DNA of 64,000 nucleotides from Chitinophaga fulva (GTDB lineage Bacteria > Bacteroidota > Bacteroidia > Chitinophagales > Chitinophagaceae), in contig NZ_JABBGC010000001.1 of the NCBI RefSeq assembly GCF_012927205.1, positions 1,054,001-1,118,000 on the forward strand, read 5' to 3'. A program made the position numbers and the translations under genes. Below are positions 27,601-35,954 of this stretch, piece by piece. The stretch's first letter is position 1. Each line of letters opens with the position of its first letter. The notes below the pieces were generated by a model that had not been told where the DNA came from, searched no databases, and was given only the letters and a program-made list of their open reading frames with translations.

Positions 27601-27808
27601 CAGCATGAAGTTGCAGTCCCTGCGTGTATATGCTCAGGCTGAGAACCTGTTCACGCTGACTGGTTATAAAGGATGGGACCCGGATATTAACACCAACCCA
27701 ATCCCTCCAACCAGCACTGCTTCCCCTGCTTTAAACAACGCGGGTAGTGATTTCTATCGTTATCCTACTTCCCGTGTGTTCACATTTGGTGTCAGTGTAG
27801 GACTGTAA
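24698..27808 (+). CDS. SusC/RagA-family TonB-linked outer-membrane transporter (unit 1)
   Basis: About 1036 residues. A signal peptide (ending VVGQAFAQ) is followed by a carboxypeptidase-regulatory-like domain (about 24-105, GKVTDGKDGSPIPGATIQVK), the SusC-type TonB-box region LDEVVVTGYT, a plug domain (with AATALYGSRGSNGVVVITTK) and a large beta-barrel ending in FTFGVSVGL. It imports a large ligand across the outer membrane with its SusD lid, encoded 36 nt downstream. There is no N-terminal STN signalling domain. Codon use is strongly biased toward CTG, CGT and GGT, suggesting high expression. An upstream ATG at 24692 (ATG CTT ATG) is possible, but the conserved motif in the three susC genes favours 24698. 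Confidence 0.96.
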   Translation: MRKVLFLLLAVLCVVGQAFAQSRNLTGKVTDGKDGSPIPGATIQVKGTTRGTATTPDGTFSLQVSANDVLVVSFIGYESKQVPVGPATTLKIALSTDSKSLDEVVVTGYTLEKKTNSTIAASTITGAKVNNISLPDVNQMLQGNAPGLSVSTNSGQPGSKTEVRVRGVGSVSAGTSPLYVLDGIIMSSGDFTQNTPSQDILSSLNPADIENITVLKDAAATALYGSRGSNGVVVITTKTGKKGQSRINFNGKFGFQNLAKSIPMMNATELLQFQREGLANVLNANGTRKYTDADIQKFRPDHLADYNTDWMDLAFRTGKTQSYGINASGGNEKTTFYASGDYFKQDGILIGSSFSRYSGRLNVDHKFNDKFDLSVKMSGSYTDQSSAGQGNSFSSPLMGALVQVPWIPAKDENGNPYIGYVGGQPGSPTWSGVADIPDSWRPTLQGGNFLHTVANNYRKNNNTQTIFNAALGYNIIDGLRLVVKGNAELTNIREKQWTAPNSYDGRNYGGYLYNGASFMGLYTAQQLLTYNFSIKKDHNFRLLAGNEYSYQNRAYSLYAKNGFPGNQLQVPDVGANLFDGSGNESAYAFQGLIGKADYDYKSKYFLSGSFRRDGSSRFRKDSRYGNFYSVGAAWRITEEEFAKNISWLNDLKLRSSYGIMGNAEGLGKYPDFPYRGLYSLSGAYLGETAGFASQPFNPNLSWEKQNLFDIGLDFSVLNRRVYGSIGFYDKRSSALLMELPLSMTTGFEAINMNVGKMMNQGFEISIGGIPVATKNFTWTSDLNFATLRNKVLDLGGQTAIPAGTRQRIEVGKPLGSWYMPVWYGVDPQTGNPLWVGNDGKPTTSYLEAQANRQFVGQALPKITGGWTNKINYKEFDLSVLITFSAGNKAYNSNRANLESDGSNTRNQARDAMDHWQKPGDISDRPKVIFGGAGANAGNQSSTRYLESLDYARVRNVTLGYTLPKKLLTSMKLQSLRVYAQAENLFTLTGYKGWDPDINTNPIPPTSTASPALNNAGSDFYRYPTSRVFTFGVSVGL

Positions 27809-27844
27809 TTGAAGAAGTTGATTAACAAAAATCTTGGTTAAATT

Positions 27845-29290
27845 ATGAAATATCCAAAACTTTCTATACTTGCGTTAACAGCCATCACTGCGTTCTCTGC
27901 TTGTAATTCAAAGATGGACATCGTACCTGGCAATGCGCTGGACGATAAAGATGCCGTTACCGAAGGTAATGTTCGTATCCTGGCCAACGGTCTGTACGAG
28001 CGCGCTCAGGAGCTGGAGTATTATGGCCGTGACTTCAACGTGGTAACAGATGTTACCGGTAATGACATGAAGATCACAGCTGCGAACTCTAACCGTTTCA
28101 CGCTGGAGTTTAAATATACTTTCACGCCGCTTACCTCCGCACAAAGCAAAACCTGGCTGAACGCTTACCGTGTAGCCAATCAGGCGAGCGTGATCATTGA
28201 TAAGCTGCCGGACAATACTAATACTGCACCATACAAAGGTGAAGCATATTTTATGCGTGCGCTGGCTCACTTTGATGTGGCGAGAAGATTTACCCGTCCG
28301 TATTCCCAGATGCAGACCAAAGCAACAGACGCGAATACCGGTGTGCCACTGGTTGTGAAAGCACAGGATAATCCTGCTACTTTCAAACCTTCCCGTGCTA
28401 CGCTGAAAGCAACGTATGATGCGATCATCAGCGACCTGAAAACTGCCAAAGGAATGGCGCCAGCAGGTGGCTCCAAAACAGAAGCCGTTTTCCGCGCTTC
28501 TAAAGAGGCTGCATCTGCACTGCTGACCCGTGCTTATCTCTACATAGGTGATACCACTAAACCTGCTGATCCTAACTGGCAGCTGGTGATTGACGAAGCA
28601 ACTCCGCTGATCAATGCTTTCCCGCTGTGGGGCGATGCTAATTACCTGGCTAACTATACCACTAACTCCGCTACTACTGAAGATATCTTCAGCCTGCGTT
28701 TCCTGACGCCGGAGAACAGAGGTTCAGATAACTTTGGTAACATCTACCTGCCTAACGACGGTACTCCTACCAGTGGTTATGGTGATGTTCGCCTGACAGA
28801 AAGCTTCATGGCGCTGTTAGATCCTGCCGACTACCGTAAATCTATGGTGAAAGCCTTCTCTGGTAATAACTATATGATGAAATGGGTAGGTAATGGTCTC
28901 GGCCTGACAGGTATGTCCAATGTGAAAATCCTCCGTGTGAGCGAAGTGTTGCTGAATCGTGCCGAAGCGTATATGCGCAAAGGTGACCTGCAACTGGCAG
29001 TAGCTGATCTCAACAACCTGCGCCAGCACCGTGGCCTGGCTGCCATTGCTGCTGCTGATCTGGGTACTGTAAGAGCTGAGCTCATCAAACAACGCAGACT
29101 GGAACTGGTAGGTGAAGGTTTTGCCGCTACTGACCTGTTCAGATTGGGTGGTGTGCGTCACGTAGGTGATGCGGATGCATTACTGCAGAATGATGTGCTG
29201 CCAACTGATGCACGGGTAGCCTTCCCTATCTCACAAATTGAAATTGATGCTAACCCGAACATCGTACAGAATCCGGGTTACAACAAATAA
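27845..29290 (+). CDS. SusD/RagB-family surface lipoprotein (unit 1)
   Basis: This 481-residue lipoprotein has a signal peptide ending in the lipobox TAFSAC (Cys about residue 20). A SusD-like N-terminal segment (LDDKDAVTEGNVRILANGLY) and TPR-type helices (GEAYFMRALAHFDVARRFTR) precede the C-terminal RagB/SusD domain (LRVSEVLLNRAEAYMRKGDL, LIKQRRLELVGEGFAATDLF). It forms the ligand-binding lid over the SusC barrel encoded 36 nt upstream. The ligand cannot be predicted. A strong terminator follows. Confidence 0.95.
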   Translation: MKYPKLSILALTAITAFSACNSKMDIVPGNALDDKDAVTEGNVRILANGLYERAQELEYYGRDFNVVTDVTGNDMKITAANSNRFTLEFKYTFTPLTSAQSKTWLNAYRVANQASVIIDKLPDNTNTAPYKGEAYFMRALAHFDVARRFTRPYSQMQTKATDANTGVPLVVKAQDNPATFKPSRATLKATYDAIISDLKTAKGMAPAGGSKTEAVFRASKEAASALLTRAYLYIGDTTKPADPNWQLVIDEATPLINAFPLWGDANYLANYTTNSATTEDIFSLRFLTPENRGSDNFGNIYLPNDGTPTSGYGDVRLTESFMALLDPADYRKSMVKAFSGNNYMMKWVGNGLGLTGMSNVKILRVSEVLLNRAEAYMRKGDLQLAVADLNNLRQHRGLAAIAAADLGTVRAELIKQRRLELVGEGFAATDLFRLGGVRHVGDADALLQNDVLPTDARVAFPISQIEIDANPNIVQNPGYNK

Positions 29291-29314
29291 TATTCAGCAA
29301 TTGCTGTTATGAAG

Positions 29315-29339
29315 GGGCGCCATTTGGCGCCCTTTTTTT
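29315..29339 (+). terminator. Terminator of susCD unit 1
   Basis: Arms 29315-29321 and 29326-29332 (gggcgcc/ggcgccc) with an attt loop, followed by seven Ts. Confidence 0.95.
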
Positions 29340-29651
29340 GTTTTAAGACCCTGTTTGGTATCCTGACAACCTTATTATTGACACCTGCCCCATCTGTAAA
29401 AAATTTCTTTTATACAGTTTTCTTCTTATTCGCATAAAAAAAATGTATTCCCTCAGGCTGTATTTTTCTCAACATTTTCTAATGTCTTCATGTTATCTAG
29501 ATGTTATTTAACGAATATTTATATCTACTCATATAGCAAAATATCTGAAATCATCTGATATTATTTTAACCAATCTTGATAATATATCAGCTTTTTTTAT
29601 CGTAATTTAACTGAGTTAACTTCTATTTATCAATCAAAACCAAAGTTGCTT
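29340..29651 (+). promoter_or_regulatory. Leader region of the second susC gene
   Basis: About 310 nt, very AT-rich, no gene seen. It contains AACATT and an ATGTTAT-N4-ATGTTAT direct repeat (29490-29507) nearly identical to the one before the first susC. It also has an inverted repeat aatatc...gatatt near 29540-29565 and a TTGCTTATGA motif at the susC start. Confidence 0.5.
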
Positions 29652-32600
29652 ATGAAAAAAGAGCTACTACTATGGCTGTTCGTGTGCAGCAGCGTTCTCA
29701 GCGCAGTAGCCCAGACACGAACGATTAGCGGAAAAGTTACGGATGCAAAAGATGGTTCTGCTCTTCCCGGCGTTACAGTAGTAATAAAAGGCACTACCAA
29801 AGGGGTTTTTACATCCGGTGACGGTACTTACAAGCTAAATAATGTGGCTGGTGGTGCAACACTCGTGTTTTCCTTTGTGGGATATCTCACGAAGGAAGTC
29901 CCTGTCGGTCCAGGCAATGAAGTTGACGTAGCGCTGGACGCTGATAAAAAACAATTGGGAGAAGTAGTGGTAACCGCCGTGGGCTTGAAACGGAACGAGA
30001 CGTCACTGGGTTATTCGGTATCCACGGTGAAGCCTGATCAATTGGTGCAAAAATCGGAACCAGACATGTTGAAAGGGCTGCAGGGCAAAGTGGCCGGTGT
30101 GGACATCAGAACATCACAAGGTACACCTGGCGCCGCCACCCGCATCAATATTCGCGGTAATACCTCCTTTTTTGGCAGTAACGAACCTTTGATCGTAGTA
30201 GATGGGATTCCTTACAATAATGACCAGGTAACCACCTCCAGCCAGACATCCGGTGGCGGCGCCTATTCCAGCGGTCTTTCATCCCTCGACCCCAATGATA
30301 TTGCTTCCATGACAGTGTTGAAAGGCGCCGCCGCCGCAGCCCTCTATGGTTCAAGAGCATCCAATGGCGCGATCATCATCACTACCAAATCAGGCAGTGC
30401 CAATATGGGCAAACGGAAAACGGAAGTGACCTACTCCTCCTCCCTGTCTATGGAAAGAGTGGCCAATCTGCCCAAATATCAAAATGAATTCGGTCCCGGC
30501 GCCAGCGGTGCCTATCAGAACGCCAACGGGTCATGGGGCCCCAAGTTTGGTACCCTGGATTCAATACCGGTATGGCCCGACTATCTGAAGGCTTTCCCGG
30601 AATTGTTCCCTGCTTCCGGCAGAATGGCTTACCGCGCGGTCCCGAATAACGTAAAAGATCTGTTCCGTACCGGTTATATTACGGAAAATTCCATAGGCGT
30701 GAATGGCGGTAATGATAAATCGGCCCTTAGTGCCACCGCTTCCTATCTCAGTCAGGATGGTTATGTGCCTCACTCCTTCTTCAACAGAGGGAATATGTCT
30801 ATCGGTGGTGTAACCCGCCTCACTAACGGATTGACGGTAAATGCAAACTTCAGCTACAGCACCAGTAATCAGGGTGGTAGTATCTTTGGTGAAAACCAGG
30901 TTTCCGGCGCTGCTTCTTCCTTCGCCCGTAACCTGTTCCTGGGCAGAAACTGGAATATTGCCGGACTGCCTTTTGAAAATGCTGCCGGCCGGCCGGTATC
31001 TACCAACAACGCACAGTATGACAACCCGCTCTGGGCTTTCAAACATAATACTATCACTACCGCTACTGACAGGTATGTGGCTGGTCTGAAACTCAATTAT
31101 GAGGTGTTGCCCTGGTTTAACCTCAGTTACCAGTTTGGTGTGAACCAGAATTCCTTCCTCCGTAAAGAAGTAACAGATATTGGGTCCAGAGGAGCGGAAG
31201 GTAACGGACAGATCGTACAACAGAACTATCGTTTTACAGAAATAGAATCCAACCTCATTGGAACGTTCACCCCTAAACTGAAAAATGAGGATTTCGGGCT
31301 GAAAGTGCTGGTGGGGCATAACGTGAATCAGCGTACCACCAAGTCGCAGATCAATACCGGTAAAACAATTGTGGTTCCGGGTATATTTACCCTACTGAAC
31401 ACCAAGACGGTGATCCCCACAGAGGATATCTTCATGCAGCGCAGGTTGTGGGGTATTTTCGCGGAAGTAGACCTTGACTATAAGAAGTGGTTGTTCCTCA
31501 CCCTGACAGGCAGAAACGACTGGTCTTCCACCCTGCCATCCAGCAATCGCAGCTACTTTTATCCCAGTGTGGCGGCATCATTTGTGTTTACCGATGCGCT
31601 CAAATTGGACAGCAAGGTGTTGACCTTTGGTAAACTGCGTGCCAGCTGGGCTAAGGTGGGCCGCGATGCAGACCCTTATCAGCTGTTTAATATTTTCAGG
31701 GTGAACCCTGCGTTCCTTGGGCAGTCAGGTGTGATGCAGGACTTCGCAGCGGGCAACCCCAACCTGAAGCCTGAGTTTACCCAGGATTTTGAAGTAGGAA
31801 CCAACCTGGAGTTCTTCGAAAGAAGGATCACGTTGGATTTTGCCTGGTATACCCGGGTGTCCACCAACCAGATCGCGCCGTTGTCCCTGCCTCCTTCTTC
31901 CGGCTTCGGACAAGTGATCGATAACTATGGGAAGCTGACCAATAAAGGTATTGAAATAGACCTGAATGTGGTTCCCATAAAGAACCAAAACCTGACCTGG
32001 AATATACACGGGATCTTCACCAGAAACAGAAGTGTGGTGAAGGAACTGAAGCCAGGAGTTACCCGCCTGTTACTGGGAGGCGTACTGGATGAAATTTCTC
32101 CCTTCCTGGAAGCGGGCAAGCCATATGGTTACCTGCGCGGAAGTGCTGACGTAAGAGATAAGGACGGAGCACTGCTCATAAATCCGACCAATGGGTACCT
32201 GATTCGTGACCCCGAGCAACGAATGGTGGGTGACCCTAACCCGGATTTCAAAGCAGGTTTAGGTACTACATTAAACTATAAAGGGTTTTTCCTCAATGCA
32301 CTCTTCGATCTGACAAGAGGTGGTGATATCTATTCCGTAACTGTCAGCTCGCTGCTTGGACGTGGTGTGACCAAAGATAATGGTGCAGAACAACGTGAAA
32401 ACGTATACGTCATTCCCGGGTACTATGGAGATGTAAATACAGGTAAACCATTACTGGACGATAAAGGTAACAGGATTCCTAACCATACTGCGATTAGCCG
32501 TTTTGAAATGTTCTTTGGTGAAACCTTCGCGATCAACTCAGCAACAGAATGGAATATATACGATGCGACCGTTTATACTTTCCGTGAGCTGACGCTGGGA

Positions 32601-32819
32601 TATGATTTCCCCAAGAAGTGGTTCAGCAAAACGCCGATCGGTGCGCTCACGCTGACCCTGACGGGAAGAAACCTCTGGTACTATGCACCAGATTTCCCCA
32701 AGTACACAAGATTCAATCCTGAAGTGGGCAGCTTTGGTTCTACCAACATACAAGGTATAGAATTGTCCGGCGCACCTACTACCAGGCGTTATGGTGTAAA
32801 CGTGAAAGTGACATTCTAG
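29652..32819 (+). CDS. SusC/RagA-family TonB-linked outer-membrane transporter (unit 2)
   Basis: About 1055 residues. A signal peptide (to SAVAQ, residue about 20), a carboxypeptidase-regulatory-like domain (GKVTDAKDGSALPGVTVVIK), LGEVVVTAVGLKRNETSLGY, a plug (AAAALYGSRASNGAIIITTK) and a barrel ending RRYGVNVKVTF are visible. It forms a TonB-driven import complex with the SusD encoded 22 nt downstream. The TonB-box region resembles that of unit 3 (VVVTALGITREKKSLGY) more than unit 1. Codon use is less biased than in units 1 and 3 (more TTG, AGA, AGG and CGG codons). The start is an ATG within the TTGCTTATGA motif. Confidence 0.95.
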   Translation: MKKELLLWLFVCSSVLSAVAQTRTISGKVTDAKDGSALPGVTVVIKGTTKGVFTSGDGTYKLNNVAGGATLVFSFVGYLTKEVPVGPGNEVDVALDADKKQLGEVVVTAVGLKRNETSLGYSVSTVKPDQLVQKSEPDMLKGLQGKVAGVDIRTSQGTPGAATRINIRGNTSFFGSNEPLIVVDGIPYNNDQVTTSSQTSGGGAYSSGLSSLDPNDIASMTVLKGAAAAALYGSRASNGAIIITTKSGSANMGKRKTEVTYSSSLSMERVANLPKYQNEFGPGASGAYQNANGSWGPKFGTLDSIPVWPDYLKAFPELFPASGRMAYRAVPNNVKDLFRTGYITENSIGVNGGNDKSALSATASYLSQDGYVPHSFFNRGNMSIGGVTRLTNGLTVNANFSYSTSNQGGSIFGENQVSGAASSFARNLFLGRNWNIAGLPFENAAGRPVSTNNAQYDNPLWAFKHNTITTATDRYVAGLKLNYEVLPWFNLSYQFGVNQNSFLRKEVTDIGSRGAEGNGQIVQQNYRFTEIESNLIGTFTPKLKNEDFGLKVLVGHNVNQRTTKSQINTGKTIVVPGIFTLLNTKTVIPTEDIFMQRRLWGIFAEVDLDYKKWLFLTLTGRNDWSSTLPSSNRSYFYPSVAASFVFTDALKLDSKVLTFGKLRASWAKVGRDADPYQLFNIFRVNPAFLGQSGVMQDFAAGNPNLKPEFTQDFEVGTNLEFFERRITLDFAWYTRVSTNQIAPLSLPPSSGFGQVIDNYGKLTNKGIEIDLNVVPIKNQNLTWNIHGIFTRNRSVVKELKPGVTRLLLGGVLDEISPFLEAGKPYGYLRGSADVRDKDGALLINPTNGYLIRDPEQRMVGDPNPDFKAGLGTTLNYKGFFLNALFDLTRGGDIYSVTVSSLLGRGVTKDNGAEQRENVYVIPGYYGDVNTGKPLLDDKGNRIPNHTAISRFEMFFGETFAINSATEWNIYDATVYTFRELTLGYDFPKKWFSKTPIGALTLTLTGRNLWYYAPDFPKYTRFNPEVGSFGSTNIQGIELSGAPTTRRYGVNVKVTF

Positions 32820-32841
32820 TTTATTACTAAAAATTGAACCG

Positions 32842-34560
32842 ATGAAAAGACTAAGCAGTATAATTTTGGTTACGCTCGTTGTCGTGACGGGATGTACAAA
32901 AGGGTTTCTGGATATCAACAAAGATCCTAATAACCCTTCCACGGCATCTTTAAATTTATTACTAACAGGAGCAGAACAAGGGTTGGCATATGATATGGGA
33001 TTTACCAACGATGCCCGTGGTGCAAGGGGACTTACAGAAGTACTGTCTGTATACGTGCATCAGATAGTGGTAAGGGAAGATCAGGACCAGTATGGTGCCA
33101 CCGGCTCACAGTTCGATATTAACAATGCGTGGTCAGACTTCTATAGCTCACAGACGGTGAGTGGTCTTCCTGACTATATAGGGATGTTGGAAAACGTGAA
33201 TGTATTGATTACGCAGGCTACTGCGAATGGTTATCGCCATTATGCCGGTATTGGCAAGCTGCTGAAAGCGTATGGTTTCAGTCAGTTTGTGGATGCTTTT
33301 GCAGATGTTCCTTTTTCAGAAGCCAATCAATTTGCGTCTAACGGTGTGCGCTATCCGAAATATGACAAAGGTGCTGATATTTATAAGCAGTTATTCCCGC
33401 TGATTGATGCGGCGATCGCGGACCTGCAGGCCCCGAATGGTTTGTTGGAGCCTGGTAAAGACGATTTGTTTTATGGCGGTGATGTGAAAAAGTGGATCCG
33501 GTTTGCCAATAGCCTCAAATTGAAATTGTACAACCAGGTGCGGTTGGTGCAAGACGTGTCCGGTCCCGTAAGCCAGTTGGTGAGCGGCGGTAACCTGATC
33601 AGCCAAACGAGTGAAGGGTTTATGCTGAAGTATGGTTCACAGGTAGCTCCGGACGACAGAAATCCGGGATTCAGTGAGTATTACGCGACCCAGAAATCAC
33701 ATTATATCAGTCCCTGGTTTTATGAAATCATGAAGGGCTATAACCCGCGGCTGTTTACCGGTATTAAGGATCCCCGAATTCCGTATTACTTCTACAATCA
33801 GAATTCTAAAGCTGGAGGTTCCCAGAACCCTACTGAATATCGTGATTCCGCCTTTATTTCCATCTATTTCGGGTCTACTGGTACGAATAGAAATGCTTCG
33901 CAGGATAACAGTATGACAGTATTCGGGTTGTATCCTGTTGGCGGTCGCTATGATGTGGGTGATGCAATAACGGTGACAGCTGGCAGTGGTACCGGTGCCG
34001 CGCCATTAAGGCTGCTTACCTACGCTGATGTGCTTTACATAGAAGCGGAGCTGATAAATGCCGGTGCGCTGGCAGGAGATGCCCGCCAGAAATTATCTGA
34101 TGCTATCGATGAGTCTTTCAAACAGGTGGATTTTGTTGCCAATCTTGCTAAGGGGGCACAGAATGTACCAACCATTGTAGGTACTGGTGCTACTAACTAC
34201 CGTAATAGTATCCTGGGAGTATATGATGGCAGAGCCTCTGCCAAAGACAAGCTGGAGGTGATTGTCACACAAAAATGGATACAAGCCTTTGGTTTTAGTG
34301 GCGATGCTTATTCGGATTACCGCCGTACAGGCTTCCCGATACTGTTTAATCCGAATGATCCGACCATGGCTCCCGGCGGCTTTGCGCAGCCTCCTCTCCT
34401 GGGTAATCCTACGCTGCCGCCTCCGCAGGCGAAGGTGCCTGTTGCGCTGGGCAGAAACTATCCGCTTTCACTGCCCTGGCCCAATGTTGACATACAGGTA
34501 AACCCGAATGCCCCGGCACAGAAGCGCCCTGACGTAACGCCTGTATTCTGGGATAAATAA
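32842..34560 (+). CDS. SusD/RagB-family surface lipoprotein (unit 2)
   Basis: This 572-residue lipoprotein is longer than many SusD proteins. The signal peptide ends in VVVTGC (Cys about residue 18), followed by GFLDINKDPNNPSTASLNLL, which is typical of the SusD-like_2 subgroup. A helical core (GYRHYAGIGKLLKAYGFSQF) and RLLTYADVLYIEAELINAGAL follow. The late WIQAFGFSGDAYSDYRRTGFP motif is characteristic of the family. Its partner SusC is encoded 22 nt upstream, and an accessory lipoprotein gene begins 32 nt downstream. Ligand unknown. Confidence 0.93.
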   Translation: MKRLSSIILVTLVVVTGCTKGFLDINKDPNNPSTASLNLLLTGAEQGLAYDMGFTNDARGARGLTEVLSVYVHQIVVREDQDQYGATGSQFDINNAWSDFYSSQTVSGLPDYIGMLENVNVLITQATANGYRHYAGIGKLLKAYGFSQFVDAFADVPFSEANQFASNGVRYPKYDKGADIYKQLFPLIDAAIADLQAPNGLLEPGKDDLFYGGDVKKWIRFANSLKLKLYNQVRLVQDVSGPVSQLVSGGNLISQTSEGFMLKYGSQVAPDDRNPGFSEYYATQKSHYISPWFYEIMKGYNPRLFTGIKDPRIPYYFYNQNSKAGGSQNPTEYRDSAFISIYFGSTGTNRNASQDNSMTVFGLYPVGGRYDVGDAITVTAGSGTGAAPLRLLTYADVLYIEAELINAGALAGDARQKLSDAIDESFKQVDFVANLAKGAQNVPTIVGTGATNYRNSILGVYDGRASAKDKLEVIVTQKWIQAFGFSGDAYSDYRRTGFPILFNPNDPTMAPGGFAQPPLLGNPTLPPPQAKVPVALGRNYPLSLPWPNVDIQVNPNAPAQKRPDVTPVFWDK

Positions 34561-34592
34561 CTTCCACATTCACGGTACAAAAAAATGTAAGT

Positions 34593-35489
34593 ATGAAGAA
34601 TAAGATTATCTATATAACAATGTTGGCGGTTGGCGTGGTGATTTTTTATGCTTGTCGGAAGAATGATAACCCGAAGCTGCCGGATGACATTACCACTCGC
34701 CAGGTCCCGCAGTTAACGCAGGATAAAAGCAAAGCCCTCCTGATCCAGTCAGACAATCTGCCTGATTTTAGTACAGCCTTCAACGTGGCCCTGTATTTTC
34801 CGTCCGGTACGCAGCCTAAAGCGACAGATGTCGTGGTGGCGATGAACGGAAAATACAACAATGTGAAAGTATTACAAGGGGGCATTGGCTCATTACCGAC
34901 TACAGTGACCATGACCGGAACGCAGCTGATGCAGCTGTTTGGCCTCGGCGCCAATGCGCTTAAAGCGGGCGATTTTTTTGAAGTGACCACCAATTTCACC
35001 ATGAATGATGGTAGCCAGATACATGGATTTGGAGATACCGTTACGTTGTCAGACGGCACCAAAAAATTCCTGCGTCCTTATGGTTCCGATGTACTGAATG
35101 CAGCGGGTTTGAACCGGATACTGACCTATACAAAGGTGTGCCCGTTGACCGTAAAGACTTATCTGGGTAGTATGACAGTAGATGATCCTGGTGTTACAGA
35201 AGGCACTTATCCGGTGACCGTATCTGTTAATTCGGACAGCACTGTATTCACTTTCACCGGGTGGGCAGGTCTGGCAGGGGTGGCCATGACAGCCAAGTTT
35301 GACAAGGCTAGTTACCAGTTTACTATCGCTAAACAAAAAATTGCAAATCTCTTTCAGGGATTTCACAATCTGACGGTTTCCGGTACAGGCCAGATCAACC
35401 CCTGTAATACCACTATTGTACTGAATGTTACGACCGATGTGGATGAAGGAAGCTTTGGCAACAATGTTACCACTTTATCCAAGCCCTGA
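34593..35489 (+). CDS. Accessory surface lipoprotein of susCD unit 2
   Basis: This 298-residue protein has a signal peptide with a lipobox-like VVIFYAC (Cys about residue 21). Two beta-rich regions follow: SDNLPDFSTAFNVALYFPS to FFEVTTNFTMNDGSQIHGFG, and a C-terminal half with TYPVTVSVNSDSTVFTFTGW. The charge and spacing fit a small SusE/SusF-like or unclassified ligand-binding surface lipoprotein encoded with SusCD, but I do not recognise a named family. It lies 32 nt after susD and is probably the last gene of the unit. Confidence 0.7.
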   Translation: MKNKIIYITMLAVGVVIFYACRKNDNPKLPDDITTRQVPQLTQDKSKALLIQSDNLPDFSTAFNVALYFPSGTQPKATDVVVAMNGKYNNVKVLQGGIGSLPTTVTMTGTQLMQLFGLGANALKAGDFFEVTTNFTMNDGSQIHGFGDTVTLSDGTKKFLRPYGSDVLNAAGLNRILTYTKVCPLTVKTYLGSMTVDDPGVTEGTYPVTVSVNSDSTVFTFTGWAGLAGVAMTAKFDKASYQFTIAKQKIANLFQGFHNLTVSGTGQINPCNTTIVLNVTTDVDEGSFGNNVTTLSKP

Positions 35490-35515
35490 CAATGGGGGTA
35501 AAAACAATTAACAGG

Positions 35516-35543
35516 AACGCGTCATCCTTATGGGTGGCGCGTT
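35516..35543 (+). terminator. Weak terminator-like hairpin after unit 2
   Basis: aacgcg (35516-35521) pairs with cgcgtt (35538-35543), extended by atcc/gggt inside, but there is no T run. It lies about 27 nt after the lipoprotein stop. Confidence 0.45.
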
Positions 35544-35954
35544 TCACGTTGGTATATAAGCAGGTTAACTTATCAAGAATTATTTAGCGTTAAACTGATT
35601 TGTTAAAAATATTACCTTCGCCTTGTAGGAAATATTTTTTTGTTTTTATATCTTGTGTCCGTTTTTAAACAAAAATTAACATTTTAAACGAAAATCAAAA
35701 TCTGAATTCGTATTAATACCAAATCTGAATTAAGAATTAAAATCTGAACTGTGTGATGTTGTAACCCGTTACTTACAGGCTTTGCTTATGATGCGTTAGA
35801 ATCCTATGCTGTGGAATAGTGCACCTACTCTAGTATCGTGTAATTAAACAGCTAGTATGCCACCTGCGTTTTCCCGGAATGATGTTAAGCACCTAGTAAT
35901 CCAACGACCCTGTGTTTTAGGTTAACTGAAATATTTATCAAATCTAAATTGCTT
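35544..35954 (+). promoter_or_regulatory. Long leader region of the third susC gene
   Basis: About 410 nt without a gene. It contains three aaatctgaa repeats (tctgaa at 35701, 35724 and 35743). A TTGCTTATGA copy (35782-35791) opens a 3-codon frame (MMR). Three ctagta copies follow (35830, 35852 and 35893). The TTGCTTATGA motif at the real start ends the region. No hairpin pair like that of unit 1 was seen. Confidence 0.5.
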
